Part shown: positions 12,481-25,545 of the stretch, in pieces
Layout: every line of letters starts with the position of its first letter
Position numbering within the stretch: position 1 is the stretch's first letter
Source: Dasyornis broadbenti
Taxonomy: Eukaryota; Chordata; Aves; Passeriformes; Dasyornithidae
Reading direction: 5' to 3'
Assembly: GCA_013397935.1 (NCBI GenBank)
Contig: VZRN01005827.1
Coordinates: 1,366,673-1,430,672 of the forward strand
DNA: 64,000 nt
The notes under the pieces: model-generated
What the model was told of the DNA's origin: nothing
The model's input: the letters and a program-made list of their open reading frames with translations, nothing else
Database searches by the model: none
Position numbers and translations under genes: made by a program

Positions 12481-13172
12481 CCAGGACCCATCCAGGCTGG
12501 GGATGAAGGCATGGAGAGCAGCCCTGGAGAGAAGCACTTTGGGCGGTGGTGGGTGAGAGCTGGACATGCCCCGGCCCAGAACCCTCCCTGTGCTGGGCTG
12601 AGCCCCCAGCATGGGCAGCAGGGGAGGGGGGCATTCTGCCCCTCTGCCCCGCTCAGGGCAGACCCCACCTGCAGAGCTGCCTCCAGCCCTGGGGTCCCAG
12701 CCCAGGAAGGACCTGGAGCTGCTGGAGTGAAACCAGAGGAGGCTCCAGGGTGAAGAGAGGGATGGAGCAGCTCTGCTGGGAGGAAAGGCTGGGAGAGCTG
12801 GGAATGTTCAGCCTGGAGAGGAGAAGCTTTGGGGTGACCTCACTGTGGCCTTGCAGGGCCTGGAGGAGCTGACAAGAAAGATGGACAGAGATGTTAACAG
12901 GGGCCTGGACAGACAGGGGGAAATGGCTTTAAGCTGAAGGAGGCAGATTGAGATATTGGGAAGGAATTGTTTCCTGGGAGGGTGGGGAGGCCCTGGCCCA
13001 GGGTGCCCAGAGCAGCTGTGGCTGCCCCTGGATCCCTGGCAGTGCCCAAGGCCAGGCTGGACAGGGCTGGGAGCAGCCTGGGACAGGGGAAGGTATCCCT
13101 GCCATGGCAGGGGCATCCGGGATGGGATGAGCTTTAAGGTCTTTTGAACCCAAACCATCCCAGGATTCGGTG
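12481..13172 (+). mobile_element. CR1 LINE, about 690 bp, sense
   Basis: This is one of the two longest CR1 copies in the window. It runs from sequence corresponding to the end of the ORF2 region and its flank (GCAGACCCCACCTGCAGAGC, then the CCAGAGGAGGCTCCAGGG, TTCAGCCTGGAGAGGAGAAG and ATGGCTTTAAGCTGAAGGAG blocks) to the 3' terminus CCAAACCATCCCAGGATTCG. Stops and frameshifts break any reverse-transcriptase frame; the 108-codon open frame inside it is incidental. The part 12481-12860 is nearly identical to the antisense copy at 46701-47133. Confidence 0.93.
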
Positions 13173-14035
13173 TCTCTTGTTCTCCAAGGGGTGGAAACCC
13201 TTCTGGGAATCATCTCCAAGCTGTGTGAACCATCAAGCTTTCCCTGGTTTGTCAGTGCAGACCTGTAGCTCTCTCAGATGAGCTGAACAATAGAAGGATA
13301 TTAGTGCCAAAAATGCATTAACTCAGGTAACTTCCTTCATCTCTGCTAATTTGTGCCTTCGCTTTCCAGATAATGTTCATAAATTGCTAAAGCAGTATTT
13401 TAATATTAACATAAGCTGCAGTCTCTGTGACAACTGTTACAGAATGGGCTGTTTGGAGCTCTGAAATTGATTTTTTTCTTTTTTTTTTTTTTGCCCTTCT
13501 CTGTCTGAACAGAAAAACTGAAGAGAAAATGCTATATTGGGTTAACTAAAAACAAGACCAAAAGTATTTGTTTCAGGTCAAATAAAACATTTCACTTGAT
13601 ACGATATGTTCTTTGTTCAGACTTTAAAAACCTTTTCTTAAAGTAAATCAACTTCGGCAATGTCTTGGGGGGAACAGAAAATCTAAATGTTTCATGTAGA
13701 GGAGAAAATGTCTAAATAAACCACTTTCACTTTTGACACCCACTCCTCCCCTTTCAGGCCGAATGGGTTTGATGGGAGTTCATGAATAGCTTTGCTTGAC
13801 CCACATGTGTTGGAATTATTGTGCCAGAGATGCGGGGGGAAGAGTTAGTGACTCATTTTTTAATGGGTATCTCGGTAGGTGAGAGAAGGACCGAAAAGAT
13901 CCATTTGAAGGAATAATAGGACCCTGGTTGGATGACTAAATCCTGCTTTTAATCATCCTGGGGGCGGTGGAGAGGGGGAATTGGGGCTTGGATCATCCTC
14001 ATCACAGAAGTTGGGGGTGAACAGTATTTTGCAGC
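13173..14035. other. AT-rich unique sequence
   Basis: No gene is seen. The stretch has few open frames, a T-rich run at 13470-13492 and an AT-rich core at 13280-13740 that could be a conserved non-coding element. Confidence 0.55.
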
Positions 14036-14256
14036 TGGCCTGGAGCTTTGGGAGGGTCAGGCTGGGTTTTAGGAAAAGGTTCTTCCCCAGAGGGTGCTGG
14101 GCACTGCCCAGGGAATGGGCACGGCCCCGAGGCTGCCAGAGCCCCAGGAGCGTTTGGACAGCGCTGCCAGGGATGCGCAGGCTGGGATTGCTGGGGGGTC
14201 TGGGCAGGGCCAGGGGCCGGGCTGGATGATCCCGGTGGGTCCATTCCAAGAGAGGG
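14036..14256 (+). mobile_element. CR1 LINE 3' region, sense, older subfamily
   Basis: The GGAAAAGGTTCTTCCCCAGA, GTGCTGGGCACTGCCCAGGG, AGCGTTTGGACAGCGCTGCC and GCTGGATGATCCCGGTGGGT blocks match the CR1 subfamily with the GATGATCCTGGTGGGTCC terminus. This differs from the subfamily at 12481. The terminal octamers have decayed. Confidence 0.88.
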
Positions 14257-15671
14257 AACCAAACGCAGCTGAGGTCCCTGGTGTTGAAACCGAGACTCGT
14301 GTGGTCCTTCCTCATCCCGATGGGCTCCGGGAGGGCGTGATTGGTGACGTGCCAGGCTCCCAAATCCCTGCTGGCCACTGGGATTCACCATCCCTTCAAG
14401 GTGTTGAGAGCCTTCTGGTGACTCCTCAGCAGGGTGACTGAGAGCTCCTCAGTGCCTCAGGCTCTCCCTTCTCAACATCCCAACTCCTTTGTTGTAAAGC
14501 ACCTGGAGAAAATCCCGCCGGGATCTGCTGCCTGCTGCTGCGGTGTCTTCAATGTGACGTGAGCAAACGCTTGGTTGGGAAAGAATTCGGGCAGGACCTT
14601 TGTGGTGGTGCAGGTCTTCTGCTGAACGAGTGCTGATTTTCTGGGCACGGCCACTCGGGAGCGTCTCCTCCAAGTTGGCACGTGGAGCGCAGGGAAGGCT
14701 GCGATCTGTTTGAGTGCAGTAATTGAGCAATCGCATTGTTCTGGACACAGCAACTAATGATTTTTTTCTGTATGATAATGCATCTTCATTACTCTGGGGA
14801 AATCATTTGCTCCTGTGAAGACAGGCCTCTCATTCCTGGGTTAAGGGGGAAGAGACTAATGGCTTAATTAAAAGGTTGGAGAGAAAAATCTGTCTTAACC
14901 CTTTTTTTGTGTGTTTGAAGCCTGCTGCGGGTAGGGAGATGCACAGGAAGGTGGGCACAGCCTTCACCTCAGGGAAGGTTTGGGACAGGGACACAAATTC
15001 CAGGTGTTCCATCCACCACCTGTGCCTCCCACAAGCCACCTGCCCCCTGGAACAGGCCAGCGAGGGCCCGAGCCGCGTTCCTTTGTGGCCAGCGCTGAGA
15101 TTTATTCCGCGCGAGAGGGGAGCGTTATTTAAATCTGCACGTTTTGCAGGATGTGAGAGCAGCTCCCCATAATCTACAGCCCTGGTGTCCGCTGGGAACG
15201 CTCCATTAGCATCTCTCATTCGTGGAGTTGGATGCTTTGCAGCTCCTTTTAGTGGTGATAATCCAGCAAAGGCGCCGTGCTGTTCACACTGCAGTATTTA
15301 TGGAGCCAGCCTTCCTTTGAATTTCCTTGCTGGCTTTGGCCAAAGGCAAAGATGGAACACAAACAGTGGCTTTAGCAGCACAGGAGTCCAGGCTTTTCCC
15401 TCGCTGGGATGCAGGGCTTTCCAGAGGCCTGTTTGGAGCTGGTTTGGTGTCCTTTTGGGAAACTGGAAGGGTTGAGTGTGTCTGACAGCGATTGCGCTCT
15501 CCCGGCCTGGATCCCAAGGGAAAAAGTGGTTCAAGGCCCTTTCCTGGAGACAGGAGAATGACTTTAAGCAGAGTCCTGACCAGTGGGTGAACTGATGGGA
15601 ATTTTAGGGTGAAGGGGACCTGGATCCTTCCCTCCAAGCCTTTGAGAAGTGCAAGGCATTTCTTTGTGTAT
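14257..15671. other. Unique non-coding sequence
   Basis: I see nothing assignable. It has no recognisable exon or repeat family. AT-rich stretches lie near 14750-14900. Confidence 0.5.
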
Positions 15672-15830
15672 CCTGGAACCATCAAGGTTGGAAGAGACCT
15701 TCACGATCGCCTAATCCAGCACCCCAGCACCACCCTCATCACCCCTAACCCACGCCCCCAAGGGCCACATCCAGAACATTTCCAGAGACAGTGACTTCAC
15801 CTCCCTGGGCAGCTTCTTCCAGCTCCCAGT
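15672..15830 (-). mobile_element. CR1 LINE 3' region, antisense, old copy
   Basis: GGAACCATCAAGGTTGGAAG, AGACCTTCACGATCGCCTAA, GGGCCACATCCAGAACATTT and CACCTCCCTGGGCAGCTTCT match a diverged CR1 3' end in reverse orientation. The divergence suggests an old insertion. The inner boundary is uncertain and may extend to about 15910. Confidence 0.75.
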
Positions 15831-18800
15831 GAGCAAAGCCAGCGTGCAAAGGAGCAGTGCTTGACCTTTGGCTGCTTTGGGTGAGCCCTCCTCAGGCGGC
15901 TCAGGCCTCTGAGTGTTCCAGGTTGGGACGTGGGTGCCAAAAGTTTCCTCATCCATGAGGTTGGATGGAGCCAATGGTCAGGCCCCATGGAGCAGGACTT
16001 CATCCTTGTGTTCTCACGGCTGCTGCATGTGGCCCTTTTCCCTTTCCTTTTCCCTCTCCTTTTCCCTCTCCTTTTCCCTGCTCCGCCTGCAGTGCCTCCC
16101 TCCCTCTCCCAACTTGGATCCCTCCTTCCTGTGCCAGGGACAGAGCAGGGGGATTCCCAGGGTGCTCCTGGGGTTCATTTGGCTCCTTTGGGTGCCCAAC
16201 TTGGCACGGGAGGAGTGGAGCCCCCGTCACGCACGTGCCTCTCTCTCCGCAGCTCCGATTCCCCAGCTCCTCTCTCTTCATTTGACACAATTAAATATTA
16301 AAGCCAGTAAACACTTTAGTTTGTCTGCACAGCACTGTCTGCCCAATTATCCTCCTGCAGGGCTGTCAGACTCTGCCAGTTGCTTCCCTGGGTGCTGGCA
16401 GCCTTCAGCCTCCATGCCAGCATCGCTACAAGGAAAATCCTGCTCTCCAAACCTCCCTTCCCACCTCTCTCTGCAGCTCCTCGTGCCTTGGGGTTACCTC
16501 AGCTCTCCCAAGGCACTCTTGGCCTGCCTGAGTCTTTTCCAAAGGCCAGGAGGAGCTGTTTGTTCTTCTAAAGCTGTTTTGCAGGTATTGACAGGGGAAT
16601 AAATGGGGAGTTCAGGCAACGGCTGCTCGGAAACCTGTGAGCGGAGGTCAGAGCTGCTGTTGTGTGTGAAGTGCAGAGCAGGTTCCTCGTCCCCTGGAGC
16701 TGCAGGACGGTGCTTCTGCAGTTCGTGTGGGTCTGCAGCACCCCAGAAATCCCTGCTGCCTCCTGAAGCTCCATGTGTGGCTGAAGGTGGGATTTTGCTG
16801 CTTCCAAAATATTGGAGTGAAGGCTTTACCTTGTCCCCTTTAGAACTGTGGTGTTGAGTCTCTCCCCAGCCCCTGCCCCAATACTGAGTGTGCCCTTCTG
16901 GCACCTTGAACCCCTTTTTGTATTTTCATGCAGCCGATGAGGATTTGCTGACAAGTGAAAGGAAATCGCTGCAGCTCTCCCAGCCTCAGTCAAGCAGAGC
17001 TGGTTTGGGATATTTTTTTGTTGCTGTTGTGTTCTTGCCTTTCAGGGCCTTGACATTCAGTGGAGTCCATTTCCAAGAAGGATGGGACAGCAGGATTTTA
17101 CTGTGGTTTCAAAAGACATTTTAAGTGCTTGAACTGCTGCCATCACTGAGTTACGTGCCTGAATCTGGCCTTGACTGTGCAGGTTGAATTTCTTGCTCTG
17201 ATTTTCAAGGCAGTCGGCATTAGCAGCTCGTCCTCTGCCAGACAGATCGCTGGGAGCTGCTAATGGGGTTTCTCTTTTCATTCTCTCAGCAGTGATGTGC
17301 ATTCCCAGACCTTGGCACCCGAGCTGGTCACTGGGAATACCAAGAGAAAGCAGCGAGAGGTCTCTGACCTGCTCCTGGGCTCAGGTAATCGGCATACGCA
17401 GAGTTTTGCCCCAGCACAAAATTCAGATTGGAATTTTTCCTGGTCTCCATTAAAAGTTATTACCCACTGGGATTGCTATTGACCAGACTCCCTCGCCAGT
17501 CTGTATTTCCTTCCTGGATCAATAATCTCGGTATTGATTTCAAAAGAAGTTGGTATCTTGGAAGTGCAGCGATGCCGGCTCCAGGCAGCTCGGGCTCTGC
17601 TGCTCTGGGAGATCCCCACTGCAGCTTTCCAGGTTTTATCTGTGTGCTGCCACTTCCACAGGCAGCAGCAACATTTGGTGTCTGGATCTCAAACCCCACC
17701 TCTCCCTCCAGAGACAGGACTGCAGCAGATGGGGGCAGCCTGGATTTGCTGTCTCAGGTGAAGGGCTCCTGTCCTGCGGTGTGATCCCAGCTCCCAGGGC
17801 TGTGGGTCTCCCTCTGCTCCTTCGGGATGGCTCCAGCCCTTCCCTGTCAGAGGAGCTGGGTGCAAACTGCAGGGACAGGGCAACAAAACTGCTCCCTCAG
17901 ACTTCCATAAATCTCTCATGGCATTTACAGCTCCCCAAGGGGAGGCTTTTGGAAACCTGAGACCTCAGTGCCACCTTCTTGTGAGCTTCTCTCACACCCC
18001 TCTGCCTGGAGCCATCCCTGGTTATTTCTTTTCCCCTGCAGTGTCTTGCAGCAGAAGCTGCTCCTCTCCATGCAGTTTTCTCTGGTTCTCAGAGCTGCTG
18101 AATTGCCCAGCAGCCCCTTTGTCCCCCAGCCCAAGGAGAGCTCCTGCAACTCCAGTTCATCACGCACAAACCTCTCCAGGCTCTCATCCCTGCCATGGCT
18201 CTTGTCCTGCGTGAGGTGTTTCGTAAGAAGCTTTGCTCTTCCGTACCGCAGCAGATCCTGCAGGCTTGGCTGGCTTAGGAGCAGCTGAGGCACCAGGCAG
18301 GATCCCTTCTGAAATCTGCTGGGAGTAACGAAGCACAGATGACTCTGTTTTCCGAATCGATGCAGAGCTGCTGTTTCTAGAAAGCTGCCAAGCACACAAG
18401 TGTGAGGTTAGCGATGGAGCAGCGCTGCTGTGGGGAAGCTGGGAAAGCTCTCGGTAGCTGTCAAATGGCTCTGCTTTCCACCCAAGAGCCTTCTGCATTT
18501 CTCTCTTGGACAAAGTGTCCGCTCCTGTTCTCCCCCTTGTTTCTTCCAGATCCTGGGAGCTTTAGTGCAGTTCACGCTCGCAGAGCGCTTGGGTAAAGCA
18601 TTCTTGAGAAGTGCAAAATATTTATTGGTATTTGCATAGCAGCCCCTGACCTGCTGTGAAGAAGCAGCCCTTCAGCTCTTCTGAGTAAATACACCTTCAT
18701 TAAATAAAACTCTGCCTGCACCGCTCCGTCTCACCTTCATCTGCTTTTTCATGTGTAAAAAGTCTTAGGAGTATTTGACTTTAATGAATTTTGAGCATAC

Positions 18801-20175
18801 AAAGTGCCTGCCTGGCCCGGCAGCGCAGCGTTTGACCCTGGTGACAGGAATGAGCAGCATCCAGGGGGCTGCTGAGGAATCCTTTCCTTAAGGAGTATCC
18901 GGGCACCCGGTTTGGATGTGGCCTTTTGGCCGGAAACCTGCAGAAGTGCAGGTTTAGGGGGTGCGGGGGTGATTTCCAGCTGGGTTTCCCGGGAAGGAGC
19001 GTGGATTGGGGCTGGGCAGGGCTCCTTGTGCTGCTCCTGGGGCATCACGCCCACCCTTCAAACTTCCTTCAGCGCTGCTGCTGCAAAGCTGCCGGGATTG
19101 CAAATGGGATGCCGAGGCTTTAGATGCTCTCGGTGGCCCATGAAATCTTCTTGAGCTTTACATGACGTTAAAGCTTGGAGAGGCGCTATTTAAAGCAGAG
19201 TGTTTTCACAAGTGCTTGAGGTTGGCTTAATGCTGCTCTTGTTGCAGTTAAGCCCAGTTCAAACAAACTTCCTTCAGCACCGAGCACACTCTGGAAATAT
19301 TCCCCTCTCCCCTCTCCCCCAGAGGAAGGCAGGCAGATATTTGTATTAGGAGAGTCTCTGCACAACTCCGAGGCTCCGGCCATTTCCAGGCTGATGGAAA
19401 TGGGGACGACGGAAGGCCCTGGCCATGATCCACCAGCTTTCCAGCCTTGGCAGAAATGGTAAATCAGCTGCCAGGTGATGCTGGGTGCTAAGGGGGTATT
19501 TCTGCTTTGTAATTCATTGAGCAGCTTACAGGTCCAGGTGGGAAGCTGCTTTCTCTTCAGCATCTTCCCTAAAAAAAAACAAAAAGAAGTTGCACAGCTC
19601 AACAGATTTCCTTGATAAATTCCTGAAGTGTATCCTCATCCTTCCCTCGTGTCAGCTGACAAATGACTGTTTTGCCTGGCATTCCTTATTGACTTATTTG
19701 TTTTTAACACAATGCAGAGAGCAAAGAACCCAGGCAGCACGAGCCTCGTGCTTGTAGCTTTGGGGGCTCATTTTTCATTTGGGAAATGAGATGCTTTTTC
19801 TGCGGCTCCTAATTTTCATTCAAGGCTTTGTTGCTGATTATAAAATACAATTTTCAGACGAGAAGTCCGCTTGTTTCCCTCACCAGCCACCTCTTGGTCC
19901 CCACGGCCACACTTTGGGACTCTGACTGTCCACCTGTTTGTCTTTGCTTCCCTCTGTTCCAGTGTTTTATGTGAGAGCCAGACTGGAGCGTGCTCGTAGC
20001 TGTTGTGCTTGGAGAGCCTTGTGGAGCTTCCCCAAACCCCAGGAATATGTGAGGGATAGAGAATAAACACCAGATGCTGCAGTGCCACGGAATAAAGCTG
20101 AAAAAGCATAATCCACCCATATGTGCCAGATTCATCCCATCCATGCTTTGCTCCCGAGGCAGCCTGTTGGTCTTA
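15831..20175. other. Long unique stretch, no gene seen
   Basis: No recognisable exon, RNA or mobile element was found apart from a pyrimidine tract at 16033-16079. Several 60-230 codon open frames (for example 15913-16602 on plus) are low-complexity or overlap frames on the other strand. Confidence 0.5.
16033..16079. repeat. Uninterrupted 47-bp polypyrimidine tract
   Basis: C and T only, built of near-repeats of CCTTTTCCCTCT. The tract is close to mirror-symmetric, a property of sequences able to form triplex (H-) DNA. Confidence 0.85.
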
Positions 20176-20290
20176 GAGAATCCCAAAATCCCAGACTGGT
20201 TTGGATTGGAAAAGACCTCAAAGCTCATCTGATTCCTGCCACGGGCTGGGGCACCTTCCAGTAGCCCAGGCTGTTCCAAGTCCTGAGGGC
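20176..20290 (-). mobile_element. CR1 LINE 3' end, antisense
   Basis: GAGAATCCCAAAATCCCAGA, TGGTTTGGATTGGAAAAGAC and CTCAAAGCTCATCTGATTCC match the reverse-complemented CR1 terminus, followed by a decayed interior (GGCTGTTCCAAGTCCTG). Confidence 0.8.
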
Positions 20291-22853
20291 TCTGCAGCAG
20301 GTTCTTGGTGCTGGGAAGGATTTAACTCCTGCTGGCTTTCCCCTTAATCTGCCAGAGATGGGATTTGCCAAAATACTTGAGCTGAAGTTCAGCCGGCTTG
20401 CAATGGGATTAGAGCTCCTGAAGAGGCAAGGAGTTTCAGCCGTGGGTGTTGCTGTCACCTCTGTGCTGGAGCTGCCAGGCTGGGGGCTGCTGGGGTACTT
20501 TGGATCTGAGTCTGTTTTCTTTTCAGTCTTTGGTGTCCGAGTGTTTTTCATACTGAACTCCCTTCAACACCAAATCACTTTGCTTTCCTGCGTGGAGCAC
20601 AAGCCACCGTCATCATCTGCCACATTCCCACCAGTTTATGACAGGTGAAGTAGAATTAAACACCAGGAGGATTATAGGCAGGCAAAATGTAATTACTTAG
20701 GGAGAAATCTACCAGGATTCCGTTGAATATCCTGTCTTACCGGGACTTTTGGGGCTTCTTAGCTGTCTGGAAGCTTTGGGATCTGCTAAGACTGTGCTTT
20801 GAGAAAAGAAGCCTTAATTCTGCAGCTCTGAGGGAGCAAAGGTTGCTGGGCTGGAGGTGATGTTGGGAGCATTCTGGATTTGGGGATGAAGTTCAGGGCC
20901 CCCCATGTGGGGCAGTGTGGGTGGCTGTGATGCAGCCCTTGGGGGGTTCCTACACCTGGGAAACGCTGCCAAGGTGAGGGGTGTGTGTGACCTGCCCGGC
21001 TCCAGGCAGCTGGGGGTGTGGGTCTGACCCACCGGAGCACTGAGCACCTCCTGGGCTGTGCCTTTGCGTGCGGCTGGTGGCCATGCAGGCACTGGTGGCC
21101 GCAATGCAGGGGTTCAGAACAGAGGAGCAAAGCAGGATCAGCCATCCCTGACAGGGAAACCCTCAAGAAGCTCCTTTTCCTCTGAGTAACCAACTGAGGC
21201 ACAGGTGAGAGAAGAACTGAACGCTGTGGCAAGCCAACCTTCTCCAAGGCCATCCTCCCCAGTGCCTCCTTCACCATCCAGGTGTCTTCCAGGACCTTCC
21301 CACGTGTTCTGCCTGGTCGTGGATCGTGTTGGGTCTCCGCCTCCCTCCCTCCCCTCTGTCCCAGCACCATATGTCATTAAAATGCTCAGACATGTGGAAA
21401 GGGCCTTGACAGAGATACAAGGAGACAGGGGAGACACGGCCAAGCAGAGACTTTGTCAGATGGAATGATTCTGACATTAGCGACGGTAACCCGGGGAGAA
21501 AGATACAGCCACGGCAGCGGGGAGCAGGCGGGGGACCTGGAGTGACAGGACACGAGGAGAGGCAGGGAAAACCGAGCAATTCCCAGCTGCAAATGGAGTG
21601 GAAAGCAGCGGTGGGGTTGGAGGACTCGAACGTTGTCTTGGTTGCAGTGCAGGGCAGTCGGTGACCCTGCCTTGCCATCAGTTTGAGCGGTTTTAGGCCT
21701 CAGACCAGCGGCAGAACCCTTTTTCCCTTCCTCCACCCTTTGCCATGCCAGGAGCTTCTTTGGGAACCTTTTCTCCCTGAGTGTCCTCCCACAACCCTGT
21801 GAGAAAGCTGTCAGCCAGTTCCAGCCTCCACCTGTGCCAGGTGAAGGTGGAGAAAGAGCCCTGGGAGCATCTGTGGGGTGGAGAAAGGTGAGTCTGGTGT
21901 GTGCCCACTGCAGTGGGAGGGTGCAGGATTCCCTCTGCTTCCTGCTGTTTGCACGGAACCTCCCTACAAACCCAAGACAGCGCTGTTTTGCCGGTTGTTT
22001 ATCAGGTTTTGAAGGTATTTTTCCCCTGCAGAGAACACCTCTGAAATTGCCTTGTGATCCTGTAAAGAAAACAAATGAAAGGAAGCCTTCCCTGCTCCCA
22101 TTGATGGGCGGAATCCAAGCATCCATGTAGGTGGCAAGCGTGGATGTACAGCCCTGGGTATTTGATATTCAGGGCAGGAAGCTGGTGGGGAAAACCCAGC
22201 AAAGAATTCCTCGTGTCGTTCGTGCAAATATGCCTGTGGTTCAGCAAAATCAAACAAATGAAACACTCGGAGCTGGGAGGCAGACACAAAACAATTTCCA
22301 AACTCCGCGCAACCTGCAACAAAAACACAGCTCCTGTTGTTTGAAGAGCCTGGGCTGGGGAGGAATCCCCTCTGCGGCGGGCAGGGAACAAAGGAGCCGG
22401 CTCCAGGTAATGCAAGTCATTAGCGAGCCAGAGAGCACAGCTCCGTGTCCTCCTTGCCATCCCCATGCTGGGAGCTTGGGAGAGGCTGTTTTTATTTATT
22501 TCTGAACAGCTGGAGGCCAGGAGTCTCCAGCCAGGCAGGGCGAGTTCCAGTTGTGCCTCCGTGCCCAGTGTGGAGGGGCTGGGTGGCTGCTCATCCCAGC
22601 CCTCACTGGGAAGCTTCCTTTTCCAATCACGCGCTTGGAGAACGCTCTGGTGTCCTCTTGGGTGGCTCAACTACAGCATGGCTGAAGGTGGGGCATTCCC
22701 ACTGCTTCCCAAATGCCATAGCAGCCTCCTGCCGTTATCTTCCCGCGTTTCCTCTGTGTTCCTGGAGGGAGGTGATGATCTGCCTTTAGGGGTGAGGTCA
22801 GGAGTGTGCTCCTGGGCAAAGATGGCTTCTACGGTGTCCTCTGGGACCTGGAC
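20291..22853. other. Unique non-coding sequence
   Basis: No gene or element was identified. Open frames up to 246 codons (21386-22126 minus) lie over frames on the opposite strand and show no domain. Confidence 0.5.
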
Positions 22854-23021
22854 ACAGAATCATGGAATATCCTGAGTGGGAAGGGACCCGCAGGGATCAC
22901 GGCGTCCAATCCCTGTCCCTGCACAGAGCCCCCAACCGTCCCACCCTGGCAGCGCTGTCCAAACGCTCCTGGAGCTCTGGCAGCCTTGGGGCCGTGCCCA
23001 TTCCCTGGGGTGCCTGTTCCA
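22854..23021 (-). mobile_element. CR1 LINE 3' end, antisense
   Basis: It belongs to the same subfamily as 14036-14256, in reverse: CAGAATCATGGAATATCCTG, AGCGCTGTCCAAACGCTCCT and TGGGGCCGTGCCCATTCCCT. The inner boundary is near 23021, where similarity fades. Confidence 0.85.
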
Positions 23022-24365
23022 ACTTACATTGAGCAGAACTTTCTATTCTCCCTGATTTCTGGGTGCATTTCTCCTCTCCCCAGCCTTCCCACCCCGCAGT
23101 GTCTCCTTCCCTGAGTTGCTCCCCAGACAGGCTGTTATTCCTCTCCAAGTGGCCTATCTAGAACAAACTTTGTACTCTTAAGTGCCAAGGGAAGCGTTCT
23201 TGGGGGAGACGAGCTCAATTTGTTTAACACTGTAATTCACTGTTAGAAATCTCTCTCTTTTGTCACAGACAGAGTCACTGGATGCGTCAGCCTTTGATCT
23301 CAGCGGCTGATCTTCTGCGTGGAAGAAATCTCAGTAACACTTTAAATTATGTGTCTGAGATCCCCATTACCAACGTGTTGCGCTCAGATTTAGGGAGACT
23401 GTTGAGCAGTAGATAAATAGTACATGAGGCGCCTTTTAAAATACTTTTATTATACCAGCATTTTTGTCCACGAGATGCTCTTACGAACTGGGAAACTGCA
23501 TTTCCTCTCCTGCCATTTTAAAAAATGCTCCACAAGCCTGGGTTTATGGTACTCTGCCTAATTTGATAGATGTTGATAAATGGCATGTCTTATAACGAGT
23601 GGCTTTGGGGCTAAGTGTGCTTCGTGGTTGGATTCGACTTTGCTTCTTGCTCTGCAATTAATTCCTGAGGTGACCTTGAGCATATTGCTTCAAAGCTGTC
23701 TCATTTTACTGTCTTATCTCCAAATGAAGTCCCTCCGTTTGGAGAGCGAAGCCTAAATGAAATCTCTGCTGGCAGCTGGGAGCTCACCTGGTTGTGTGCA
23801 GTGGGTTGCAGAGCGGGGTTGCATTTCACCCTCCGGTGACACGTTGCGCTCTGTTGTGTTACACTGGAGTTAAATCCAGCATTTTGCTCTCATCTGTCAG
23901 GCTTCTGCACTAAGGAGATTCACCTTGTTGCTTTTACACAGCTTCAGGTCCCTCTGCTTCACTTAATGGGATTGTCTGTCCAGGAGACAGCTTGGGGAAA
24001 ATTTAAAGATGTGCTTTCCGCCTCCTGTGTTCTCGCTGCTGCCTGCCTGGGAAAATCTGCCGGAGCAAATCTCACCGGATGCACAGGGAGCACTCAGGAA
24101 CACGCACTGAGACTTTGAAATTTCCTCTGCAAGAGTCCCCCCAAGTGCCAGCTGCATTTTAAGCTCAAGCTTTGGGCTGAGAGGTTTGAACTCCTCTGCT
24201 TTGTGTGCCTAAGCTGGAGAAGAGGCTGGCCACCAAGGTTATGGACTCAGGGGATCTCTCAGCATTATGAAGTAATAAAGCTGTGTGAGGTATTAAATGA
24301 GGAGCCCTAGAGCTGGGAGAGGCTGTGGCCTACTTGGCAAAGGCTCAGCATTCCAGCTGAGGAAG
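23022..24365. other. Unique, partly AT-rich sequence
   Basis: No gene is seen. 23210-23760 is AT-rich, has few open frames and looks like other candidate conserved non-coding blocks in the window. Confidence 0.5.
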
Positions 24366-24583
24366 GGCAGGTTTGGATTAGACGTGAGAAGGGAATCCTT
24401 CACTCTATAAGGGTGGTGAGGCCCTGGCACAGGGTGCCCAGAGAGGTTGTGGATCCCTGACCCCTGGAAGTGCCCAAGGCCAGGCTGGATGGGGCTTGGA
24501 GAAACCTGGGATAGTGCAAGGTTGGGATTGAACTGGATGGGCTTTAATGTCCCTCCCAGGCCAAACCATCTGGGGGTTCTGTG
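24366..24583 (+). mobile_element. CR1 LINE 3' end, sense
   Basis: GGCAGGTTTGGATTAGACGT, GGGTGGTGAGGCCCTGGCAC, AGGCCAGGCTGGATGGGGCT and a terminal CCAAACCATCTGGGGGTTCT match the CR1 3' end in sense orientation. The first block is closer to the general avian consensus than the younger copies here. Confidence 0.9.
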
Positions 24584-25012
24584 AGTGTGAGCTCAGAGCT
24601 GTTTGAGGACTGGCTTTGGTTCTGGGGGCAGCTCCCTCTCCCCGGTGCCCCAGACCTGGAGCTTTAGGGTCTGGCTCTCAGCCAAGAGCAGCAGCCAGTG
24701 CTGTGGAACAGCTGCAGCTTCCGAGGCCCTTCCTTCTGCTTGCACATCTCCACCAGCCACATGGAGGAACCCATTTGATGACCCACAGCAGCAAAAGGGG
24801 CTGGGCTCCACTCCTTGACACATCTGATGGTGTGACAAGAGAACGGCAGCATTTTCCAGAGCTAAAAGCCAGGAGCTGTTGCTAACAGCGTAATTTCCAA
24901 GCTGGTGCTCTCTTTTGAAATCCTGTGAATAGGATAGGAAGTGTCAAATTTGGAGCTTTGAGCTGCTTGACCTCCAGCTCTGATTTTTGAACAGGCTGTG
25001 CTCGTGGTCTGT
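24584..25012. other. Unique sequence upstream of the LTR
   Basis: No gene or element was recognised between the CR1 copy and the target-site duplication of the solo LTR. Confidence 0.5.
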
Positions 25013-25017
25013 TAGTG
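25013..25017. repeat. Target-site duplication, left copy (TAGTG)
   Basis: It lies directly before the LTR start and is repeated exactly at 26101-26105 directly after the LTR end. Confidence 0.88.
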
Positions 25018-25545
25018 TGTCATGGTTTGAGCCTGGCCAAATGCCAGGTACCCCTAAATTAACACACCCACACTCAGGGCCCATGAGTTGAGATAAGGAA
25101 ACCTGGGAGTAGACGTACTCAATGGACAAAACAGGACCTTAGGTTGCAGAGTGATCTAATTTATTGCTAACAGAGTCAGAGGAGTAAATGAGAAGTAAAA
25201 TAAACCCTTCAAGGCCACCATTTCTCCGCTTATCCCCCTCCTTCCTTCCCAGCAGCTGCACAAGGGAACAAGGCATGGGGGGGGGGGAGTTAGGTCAGTT
25301 CGTCCCCCAGATCTTCTTCCCCTGCCTGGGGGAGAGGCTCTTTTCCTCTGCGTAGCCGTAGGTCTCACCGTCAGCAGCCCGCCCGACACTGCTGCAGTGA
25401 CACTGGTCCCCACACAGGCAAGCAGTCTCCCCAAAACTGCTACAGCGTGGGGTCCATCTTCCACAGGGTACAGACCTCTGAGCCAGGCCGTTTCCATCTC
25501 GGGAGCAAGGCTTCTTCTCTTTACTGGACTCCTGCTGGACCTCAG

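Noticed and set aside
12546..12872. 108-codon frame conserved with one at 46758-47078
   Set aside because: The near-identical translation is explained by shared CR1 DNA. The frame is not the CR1 reverse-transcriptase frame and is not an independent gene.
16603..16857. Cysteine-rich 84-codon frame resembling a zinc-binding protein
   Set aside because: The cysteine spacing fits no known finger, and frames on the opposite strand overlap it.
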